DNA of 7,104 bases from NCBI GenBank assembly GCA_038253885.1, contig JBBSGP010000093.1, forward strand, positions 1-7,104. Direction: 5' to 3'. The stretch's first letter is position 1; each line of letters opens with the position of its first letter. Under the pieces are notes generated by a model, which was not told the origin of the DNA, did not search any database, and worked only from the letters and a program-made list of their open reading frames with translations. This document shows, one piece after another, positions 1-5,302 of the stretch. The position numbers and the translations under genes were made by a program. This DNA is from JALZAQ01 sp038253885. GTDB lineage: Bacteria; Gemmatimonadota; Gemmatimonadetes; Gemmatimonadales; Gemmatimonadaceae.

Positions 1-1242
1 GAATACCGCCGCCACGGTCTCCCAGAGGTAGACGAGCCCCAGTGCGGCCCAGACGCTCCACGCCGAGAAGCTCCAGAGGTAGAAGTAGTCCCGGTCGCGC
101 ACCTCCCGATCCACGGTCCCGCCCAGCTCGGGCGACTGCGAGTAGCCATACTTGAAATTGAGATAATAGATGAGTCCGAGCGTCACCGTGAACATGAGTG
201 GGCCGAAGAACCAGAAGGATGCGCGGTCATGCCGCCAGTGCACGTATCCGCCGGCGAGGCCGAGCAGGAGAAAGAGCGCTGCCAGCGCCGTCTGCAGTCC
301 GTCATGCTCGTCGTGCGCACTCCGAATCCACTGCCACTTGAAGTAGAACCACCACATCCCGATCTGCGCTGTGAAGGGCGCCTGCCGCACCGACAGATCC
401 GGCTTGCCGTACTGGGTGCGGTTGAAGTTGTCCATGAAGCGCTGCTTCGTCTCGGCGCTGAAGGTGCAGGAAAGCGCGAGTTTCTCCACGCAGCCGGTCG
501 GCTCTCCCGTGTTGAGCTCCGGATGCTGCGCCGCCCGGATCGGCTGGGTCATGAACGGCGTCATTCCGAGCAACACCGCCCCCACGCACGCCACGAGCAG
601 CTTCCATCGCAGCAGCGTTGCCGGTCGGCGTACCAGGACGGCGGTGGCAACGGCCGGCGCCGCGAGCATGCCGGCCATGTGGTTGGCGTATCCGAGACCG
701 AGCAGATACGCGATCAGGATGAGGATGCGGTCGGCACGAAGCCCGTCGGGGTCATCGCACCACTTGACCGTGAGCCAACACACCACGGCGACGCCGAGGA
801 GAGCGACGGTGTACACCTTCTCGTTCACCACGGACTGGTTCCACACGGTGAACGCGGTGGCTCCGATGAGCGCCGCCAGCGCTCCACCCACCACTCTCTG
901 CCAGCGCTCGGCGAACCAGCTGACGAGCACGCGCTCGGTGACCAGAAACCAGAATCCTGCCGACGCGGCGCTGCAGAGGGCGGCCAGAACATTCACCCGC
1001 TGCGCGACCGTCGGAGCGATCGGAAGGACCGCGAAAACGCGCCCGAGCAGAACGAAGAGAGGGTTCCCTGGCGGGTGGGGCAGGCCGAGAATGTAGGCCG
1101 CGGTCAGGTACTCGCTCGTATCCCACATCGCCGTCGTCGGCGACATGGTGACGATGTAGAGCAGAAAAACGAGCAGCGACGCGATCGTCGCCGCGAGGTA
1201 GGAAGGTCGGTAGTCGAGGTCCGCGCGCGCGGTGGACGCCAT
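1..1242 (-). CDS. DUF2723 family multi-pass membrane protein, GT-C-type glycosyltransferase-like (5' part; 3' end beyond left edge)
   Basis: Translating the minus strand from the ATG at 1242 gives 414 uninterrupted codons that run off the left edge, so the C-terminus is missing. The protein starts with a short polar N-terminus and a first membrane helix (about residues 15-33). An extracytoplasmic stretch follows, with MSPTTAMWDTSEY (34-46) and GLPHPPGNPLFVLLGR (54-69), the hallmark block of DUF2723. Acidic residues D42 and E45 sit just after helix 1, where GT-C enzymes carry catalytic or metal-binding acids. Further marks are WNQSVVNEKVYT (135-146), YANHMAG (186-192) and NRTQYGKP (275-282), with several hydrophobic helices between them. 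A loop with two cysteines (C252, C260) could form a disulfide. DUF2723 proteins resemble protein O-mannosyltransferases and probably transfer sugar from a lipid-linked donor at the outer face of the membrane; donor and acceptor are unknown here. It is divergent from the flavin oxidase gene, with no evident functional link to it. Confidence 0.88.
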   Translation of the reverse strand, partial: MASTARADLDYRPSYLAATIASLLVFLLYIVTMSPTTAMWDTSEYLTAAYILGLPHPPGNPLFVLLGRVFAVLPIAPTVAQRVNVLAALCSAASAGFWFLVTERVLVSWFAERWQRVVGGALAALIGATAFTVWNQSVVNEKVYTVALLGVAVVCWLTVKWCDDPDGLRADRILILIAYLLGLGYANHMAGMLAAPAVATAVLVRRPATLLRWKLLVACVGAVLLGMTPFMTQPIRAAQHPELNTGEPTGCVEKLALSCTFSAETKQRFMDNFNRTQYGKPDLSVRQAPFTAQIGMWWFYFKWQWIRSAHDEHDGLQTALAALFLLLGLAGGYVHWRHDRASFWFFGPLMFTVTLGLIYYLNFKYGYSQSPELGGTVDREVRDRDYFYLWSFSAWSVWAALGLVYLWETVAAVF

Positions 1243-1380
1243 GGCTGAGCGGTCTGTCGTGAAGGTCGGCGATGTGCGCGAAAGCGCAGGGCAGGTCGGG
1301 TCGAAAGATGGTGGGTGCTGCGGTATCGGGCCAGCCTGAGCGTTGCGCGCCCCGCCTACCGCGCGGCGTTCGGATGTTAC
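1243..1380. other. Divergent intergenic region between the DUF2723 gene and the N-methyl amino acid oxidase gene
   Basis: These 138 bp separate two divergently transcribed genes and must hold or border their promoters. I see no convincing -35/-10 pair on either strand. The one visible structure is a perfect 5-bp inverted repeat around GAAA at 1275-1288 (TGCGCGAAAGCGCA). It could be an operator half-site pair or a small hairpin, but a repeat this short is weak evidence in DNA this GC-rich. Open reading frames cross the region but resemble nothing known. Confidence 0.4.
1275..1288. repeat. Short perfect inverted repeat, 5-bp arms around GAAA
   Basis: TGCGC and GCGCA flank GAAA in the divergent intergenic region upstream of the flavin oxidase gene. 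On the plus strand it could fold as a hairpin with a stable GNRA tetraloop, or serve as a small palindromic binding site. Chance occurrence is quite possible at this GC content. Confidence 0.3.
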
Positions 1381-2538
1381 ATGATGCGACTCATGGCGAA
1401 TCCGTCATTCGATGTCGTGGTGGTCGGCCTGGGAGCGATGGGCAGCGCGACCGTTCATGCGTTGACGAAACGCGGAATGCGTGTCCTCGGCCTCGATCTC
1501 TTCACACCGCCGCACCAGCACGGATCCACCCATGGACGCACGCGGATCATTCGCGAGGCGTATTACGAGCATCCGCTGTACGTGCCGTTGGTGCAACGGG
1601 CGTATCGCGCGTGGGCCGAGCTCGAGAAGGAGAGCGGGCGAGCACTGTTTGTCCGGACGGGCGGCATGATGATCGGGCCGCCGGATGGGGAGCTGGTCGC
1701 GGGCGCACGCTCGAGCGCCGAGCAGCACCAGCTTCCCCACGAGCTCCTCGATCAGCCGGACATCCGTCGGCGCTTCCCGGGCTTCGTTCCGGATCGCGAC
1801 ATGATCGGGCTGCTCGAGCCGCGCGCCGGCCTCCTCCTGCCCGAGCTGTGTGTCGAGAGTTTTCTGCAGCTCGCCCGCGAGCGCGGAGCCGCATTGCGGT
1901 TCGGCGAGAGCTTCGAGCGGTGGGATGCGGCGGGCGAGGCCCTGCGCGTCACCACGGACGCCGGCCAGTATCTGGCGCGTCGGGTCGTTCTCGCCACCGG
2001 TCCCTGGATGCCGGCTCAGCTGATCGGGCTCGAGTTGCCGCTCGAGGCGGAGCGTCAGCTCTTTCACTGGTTCGACCCGCTATCGCGTGCCGAGCTCTTC
2101 GGCCCCGAGCGGTGCCCGATCACGCTCTGGGAATATGCGCCGGGCAGGATGTTCGCGGGGTTCCCGGATCTCGGCGATGGCTTCAAGGCCGGTATCCACC
2201 ACGAAGGAGAGGTCACCGACCCAGGACGTGTCCGGCGCGAGATCACCGCTGGCGATACCGCCGCCATCCGCGCGCTCCTCGCGCGCTACGTACCGGAGGC
2301 CAATGGCCGGCTGCGCGAGGCGCGCGTCTGCCTGTACACCAACACTCCCGATCACCACTTCCTGATAGATGCTCATCCGGAAGAGCCGAGAATCATTCTG
2401 GCGAGTCCGTGCTCGGGTCACGGCTTCAAGTTCGCCAGCGCCATCGGCGAGCTCGTGGCCGCGCTGGTGATGGACGAGCCTCCCGGCTTCGATCTCACTC
2501 CGTTCGGGGTGGCGCGCCTCCGGGCAGCTCACCCCTGA
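1381..2538 (+). CDS. FAD-dependent N-methyl amino acid oxidase (monomeric sarcosine oxidase / N-methyl-L-tryptophan oxidase family)
   Basis: This 385-residue soluble flavoenzyme should oxidise an N-methyl (or other secondary) amino acid with O2, giving the demethylated amino acid, formaldehyde and H2O2. The N-terminus has a Rossmann dinucleotide motif, VVVVGLGAMGS (residues 12-22), with D39 ending the second strand. PPHQHGSTHGRTRIIREAY (43-61) is nearly the family signature; H51, T54, R55 and R58 match His45, Thr48, Arg49 and Arg52 of Bacillus sarcosine oxidase. K269 and H273 (GFKAGIH) match Lys265, the oxygen-activating lysine, and His269. C317 in CLYTNTPD is the covalent-FAD cysteine (Cys315), and K350 in SGHGFKF matches the carboxylate-binding Lys348, with the same 33-residue spacing. 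The C-terminal FDLTPF resembles E. coli SolA more than Bacillus SoxA, so sarcosine cannot be assumed as the substrate. Start: ATG 1381 has a weak GGA six bases upstream; 1384 and 1393 (MANPSF) are alternatives, and 1393 best fits family N-termini. It is a single gene on its strand, and its 3' end overlaps the convergent dehydratase gene. Confidence 0.92.
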   Translation: MMRLMANPSFDVVVVGLGAMGSATVHALTKRGMRVLGLDLFTPPHQHGSTHGRTRIIREAYYEHPLYVPLVQRAYRAWAELEKESGRALFVRTGGMMIGPPDGELVAGARSSAEQHQLPHELLDQPDIRRRFPGFVPDRDMIGLLEPRAGLLLPELCVESFLQLARERGAALRFGESFERWDAAGEALRVTTDAGQYLARRVVLATGPWMPAQLIGLELPLEAERQLFHWFDPLSRAELFGPERCPITLWEYAPGRMFAGFPDLGDGFKAGIHHEGEVTDPGRVRREITAGDTAAIRALLARYVPEANGRLREARVCLYTNTPDHHFLIDAHPEEPRIILASPCSGHGFKFASAIGELVAALVMDEPPGFDLTPFGVARLRAAHP

Positions 2539-3481
2539 GGATGGCCGCGAAGGCCGCGGGATCGATGTTGCCTCCCGAGACGATGCAGACGATTCGCCCA
2601 GTGCCAGCCTGGCCGGACCGGACAGCCGCAAGCGCCGCCGCGCCCGCTCCCTCCGCGACCACACGGGCGCGCTCCGCGATCAGCCGGATCGCGCCGGCGA
2701 CCTGCGACGGTGTGACAACCACTGATGAGCCGAGCAGATCGCGGGCGAGGGGCCACATATCCGCCAGCACACTCTTTCCCCCGATGCCGTCCACGAAGCT
2801 CGGGGTATACTCCACCGTCGTGGCTCTGCCGGCCGCGAGCGATGCCGAGAAGGGCGCGGCTGTAGACACCTCGCAGGCGATCACTCTCGTCGATGGGGAG
2901 AGCGCTCGAACCGCCGACGCGATCCCACAGGACAGGCCGCCTCCACCATACGGCACCACGACCGCATCCACATCGGGCAGATCCTCCAGTATCTCCAGAC
3001 CGATCGTGCCGTTGCCGGCGATCACCGCCGGATCGGATACCGGATGGATGAACAGCCCCGTCATCCCCGGATAGGAGTGTTGGATGATCGTCTGCCACCA
3101 TTCGTCGAATGGAACGCGGATGATCTCCGCGCCGAGTCGCTCGATCGCGCGGAGCTTGGTGTCGGGAGCCCGTTCCGGCACGATGACGCGGCATGCGACG
3201 CCGAGCTGTCTCGCGCTCCACGCGACTCCCTGGGCCATGTTTCCCGCGCTGGCGGTATAGACTCCGTTGGAGAGGGATTGCGGGGACGCGAGCGCCATCG
3301 CATTCAGGGCCCCTCGCAGCTTGAAGGACCCGATCGGCTGCAGGTTTTCCAGTTTGAGCCAGATCTCGGCCGGAGCCTCGGAGTCCTCCAGCCGCACCAG
3401 AGGAGTCCGGATCGCGCCACCGGCGATTCGCGTGACGGCCCGGCGGATTGCCTCGAGCGGGATGGACTCAAGAGGAAGCAT
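2495..3481 (-). CDS. Threonine/serine dehydratase-like PLP-dependent enzyme (fold type II)
   Basis: This 328-residue cytoplasmic enzyme belongs to the tryptophan-synthase-beta-like PLP superfamily. Members eliminate water from a 3-hydroxy amino acid (threonine, serine, hydroxyaspartate) to give an enamine/imine, which hydrolyses to a 2-oxo acid and ammonia; some are racemases. LKLENLQPIGSFKLRGA (42-58) carries the Schiff-base lysine K54. The substrate/PLP asparagine loop is SAGNM (78-82), PYGGGGL (177-183) is the phosphate-binding glycine loop, and SGGNID near residue 302 is the C-terminal block. There is no ACT-type regulatory domain, so it is not a biosynthetic, isoleucine-inhibited IlvA. 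Odd points: Met82 replaces the histidine of the common SxGNHAQ motif, and Pro210 sits where serine racemase has its metal-binding Asp (E204 and A208 match the other ligands). Start: ATG 3481, inside the last codons of the upstream gene (14-bp overlap), suggests translational coupling; GTG 3484 is an alternative. The reading frame stays open further upstream, but that part is antisense-type shadow. Substrate not assignable from sequence alone. Confidence 0.9.
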   Translation of the reverse strand: MLPLESIPLEAIRRAVTRIAGGAIRTPLVRLEDSEAPAEIWLKLENLQPIGSFKLRGALNAMALASPQSLSNGVYTASAGNMAQGVAWSARQLGVACRVIVPERAPDTKLRAIERLGAEIIRVPFDEWWQTIIQHSYPGMTGLFIHPVSDPAVIAGNGTIGLEILEDLPDVDAVVVPYGGGGLSCGIASAVRALSPSTRVIACEVSTAAPFSASLAAGRATTVEYTPSFVDGIGGKSVLADMWPLARDLLGSSVVVTPSQVAGAIRLIAERARVVAEGAGAAALAAVRSGQAGTGRIVCIVSGGNIDPAAFAAILRGELPGGAPPRTE

Positions 3482-4469
3482 CACCGCCGCCCCGTAGATC
3501 CACCCGTGTTCCAACCCCCAGCGCTCCGGCCCGCTCGAGGAGATGCTGTGCGACCGCGACGTCCTCGACCGCGATCCCGAGCGACTTGAAGAGCGTGATC
3601 TCCTCGGCGCTCTGCCGACCGCGCGCCGAGCCGACGAGGACCTCGCCGAGCTCGGCCAGAATGTGAGCATCGGAGATGACACCTTCCGATCGTGGGATGA
3701 GAAAATCTCCCGCCTCCTTCAGCGCCGATTCGCGGCGATCCACGAACAACCGAGAGCGGAGGACCGCGGCGCTGTCGAGCTCTCGAGTCCGCGGCGTGCT
3801 CGAGCCGACGGCATTGATGTGTGCCCCCGGGGAGAGCCACGCGCCCTGGAGCACCGGCTCGCTGGACGCGGTGACGCTGCAGACGATCGTCGCCCCATCC
3901 ACCGCTTCGCGGGCGGATAGACACGCTTCCACGGGCATGGGAAAGCGTGAGGAGGCCCAGGCCACGAAAGAGCCGAGTCGCTCCCGCGTCCGACTCCACA
4001 CCCGGACCCGACCAACCGGCCGCGCCATGCACATGGCATCGAGGTGGGTTCGCGCCTGCACACCGGAGCCGAGAATGGCGAGCTCCGCCGTTCCGTCGTT
4101 GGCGAGGAGCGACGTGGCGACGCCGGACACCGCCGCGGTCCGAATGGCAGTGATGGAGCTCGCATCCATGATCGCGAGCAGGCTGCCCCGATCGCCATCG
4201 AACAGCAGCACTGCTCCCTGATGGGAATCGACAGAGTGCTCCTCGTTGCCCGGAAAGACGGTGATGACCTTCACCCCGAGAGCTCCGATGCGCGGGAGCA
4301 TTGCCGGCATCGTGGCCAGGGCGCTCCGGCCATCGGGTAGCCGCATCACCGCCCGAAGGGGAAGAAGAGCATCTCCGCGAGCGAGAGCGGTGAGCGCATC
4401 GGAGACGACCCTCATGCAGTCCGCCATCGGCAGGAGGCGAACGACCTCGGAGTGACTCAGGATGAGCAT
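3468..4469 (-). CDS. Ornithine cyclodeaminase/mu-crystallin family protein, probably an imino acid reductase or amino acid dehydrogenase
   Basis: This 333-residue protein has the family's two parts: an alpha/beta substrate and dimerisation region (about 1-120 plus the C-terminus) and a central NAD(P) Rossmann domain with GSGVQA (134-139). K67 (GVKVITVFPGN) and R110 (ITAIRTAAVSG) match the substrate-binding Lys and Arg of the family. SHQGAVLLFD (82-91), AHINAVGSSTP (216-226) and ALKEAGD (249-255) are further family blocks. The catalytic aspartate of Pseudomonas ornithine cyclodeaminase (Asp228, in the VGxD segment) is Ser224 here, and the ALKEAGD/AELGEV region looks like mu-crystallin. I therefore favour an NAD(P)H-dependent ketimine or imino acid reductase, or an alanine-dehydrogenase-like activity, over ornithine deamination to proline. 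ATG 4469 gives the expected N-terminus although no good Shine-Dalgarno precedes it. It lies 46 bp after the TVP38-like gene and overlaps the dehydratase start by 14 bp, which implies shared expression and probably a shared intermediate. Confidence 0.9.
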   Translation of the reverse strand: MLILSHSEVVRLLPMADCMRVVSDALTALARGDALLPLRAVMRLPDGRSALATMPAMLPRIGALGVKVITVFPGNEEHSVDSHQGAVLLFDGDRGSLLAIMDASSITAIRTAAVSGVATSLLANDGTAELAILGSGVQARTHLDAMCMARPVGRVRVWSRTRERLGSFVAWASSRFPMPVEACLSAREAVDGATIVCSVTASSEPVLQGAWLSPGAHINAVGSSTPRTRELDSAAVLRSRLFVDRRESALKEAGDFLIPRSEGVISDAHILAELGEVLVGSARGRQSAEEITLFKSLGIAVEDVAVAQHLLERAGALGVGTRVDLRGGGDASS

Positions 4470-4515
4470 GGAGGGTAACCGGTGCCTGGTACGCGGCGGG
4501 TAGTACGCGGAAAGA

Positions 4516-5193
4516 TCATCCTGACCTGGAATGGCCGAGCCGCTTGAGCAGCGACGGGGCGAACGACAGCATCACCAGGAGCGCGCTGGCGATGGCGAGG
4601 TGAAGCAGCGCCCCGCGGCGCGCGCCCGTTGCCTGACCGAGCAGGCTGTCGGCGAAGTACGTGTAGATCACGGTACTGGGAAACATTCCGACCGCAACGG
4701 TCGCCAGATAGAGCGGGAATGACATTTTTGAGGCGCCGGCACTGAAGCTCAGGACGTTGAGCGGCACGACCGGAATGAGCTGCAGCCTGGTCATCGGGAG
4801 GAAACGCTCGGCCCGCTCCACCGAGTGCAACGCGCCGTGCCGCCAGAGAAATCGCCGTACGGCATCTTTCCCCAGCAGTCTGCCGAGCCAGTATTCGCCG
4901 CTGGCGCCCAGCATTGTGCCGATCCAGTTCAGAAGGATGCCGAGCCAGAGCCCGAAGATCGCTCCCCCCGCCAGGTTGAATGGAGTGATGGGAAGTCCGA
5001 ACGAGGCACCAACGCCGAATACCAGCAGGAACTCGAGCGCCAGGCGCAGGACATTTCGCTGGTGGCGCAGCCGCTGGGCCACGAGCGCGATGCGGTGATA
5101 GTCGAGCCACCCGAAGTGGCGCGACAACGCGATCGCCAGCGCCACCACCCCGATCAGCGCCAGCAGTTTGAGAGCACTTCTTTTCTTGACCAC
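4516..5193 (-). CDS. TVP38/TMEM64 family (DedA-like, VTT domain) inner membrane protein
   Basis: This is a 225-residue integral membrane protein. The basic N-terminus MVKKRS is followed by a helix (about 9-27), a hydrophobic block at about 50-105 with GLPITPFNLAGGAIFG and a glycine-rich re-entrant/helix segment ending in EYWLGRLLGKD, then TRLQLIPVVPLNVLSFSAGA and a further pair of helices to about residue 215. These are the conserved marks of the VTT/SNARE-associated domain: a G-rich first half and an R...P..P.N.L.F..G second half. Related DedA and TMEM41/VMP1 proteins act as phospholipid scramblases or affect membrane homeostasis; the role of this member is unknown. It starts with GTG at 5193, supported by a good Shine-Dalgarno. 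It is first in a three-gene minus-strand operon with two soluble amino acid enzymes, an unexplained pairing that may only reflect co-transcription. Confidence 0.9.
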   Translation of the reverse strand: MVKKRSALKLLALIGVVALAIALSRHFGWLDYHRIALVAQRLRHQRNVLRLALEFLLVFGVGASFGLPITPFNLAGGAIFGLWLGILLNWIGTMLGASGEYWLGRLLGKDAVRRFLWRHGALHSVERAERFLPMTRLQLIPVVPLNVLSFSAGASKMSFPLYLATVAVGMFPSTVIYTYFADSLLGQATGARRGALLHLAIASALLVMLSFAPSLLKRLGHSRSG

Positions 5194-5197
5194 AGCT

Positions 5198-5202
5198 TCC
5201 TC
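5198..5202 (-). promoter_or_regulatory. Shine-Dalgarno for the TVP38-like gene
   Basis: Read on the minus strand the sequence is GAGGA followed by AGCT and then the GTG at 5193. This is a strong ribosome binding site at normal spacing, and it decides for the GTG start (MVKKRS). It is the clearest ribosome binding site in the window. Confidence 0.7.
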
Positions 5203-5302
5203 GAACGGGAGTCACGACGTTGGCGGCTCGGGCCGACAGGGCAAGGGGCGTTCCCGCTACGCCCTCTGGCGCGGGGAGAACGGGGCACATTGTTTCCCGG
5301 GC
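5203..5302. other. Divergent intergenic region between the TVP38-like operon and the hydroxy acid oxidase gene
   Basis: About 100 bp separate the two divergent starts, so promoters for both operons are expected here. The stretch is GC-rich, and I found no clear sigma-70 hexamer pair or long inverted repeat. The oxidase reading frame is open back to a TTG at 5168, but those extra residues are low-complexity and overlap the opposite gene, so I treat the stretch as non-coding. Confidence 0.4.

Noticed and set aside
229..1248. 339-codon open frame on the plus strand
   Set aside because: It is antisense to the DUF2723 gene, whose own frame has clear family motifs and membrane helices; the plus-strand translation is charged low complexity.
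1315..1380. N-terminal extension of the FAD oxidase from GTG 1315
   Set aside because: The Rossmann motif in this family begins within about 15 residues of the start; the extra 22 residues are not signal-like or conserved, and ATGs at 1381-1393 suffice.
1272..3074. 600-codon open frame on the plus strand
   Set aside because: It runs in another frame across the flavin oxidase and antisense to the dehydratase, both with full family motifs. Its translation is Arg/Ala/Ser/Pro-rich low complexity, as expected from GC-rich shadow frames.
5168..5302. N-terminal extension of the hydroxy acid oxidase from TTG 5168
   Set aside because: The 45 extra residues resemble no family N-terminus, overlap the divergent TVP38-like start, and GTG 5303 gives the expected length.
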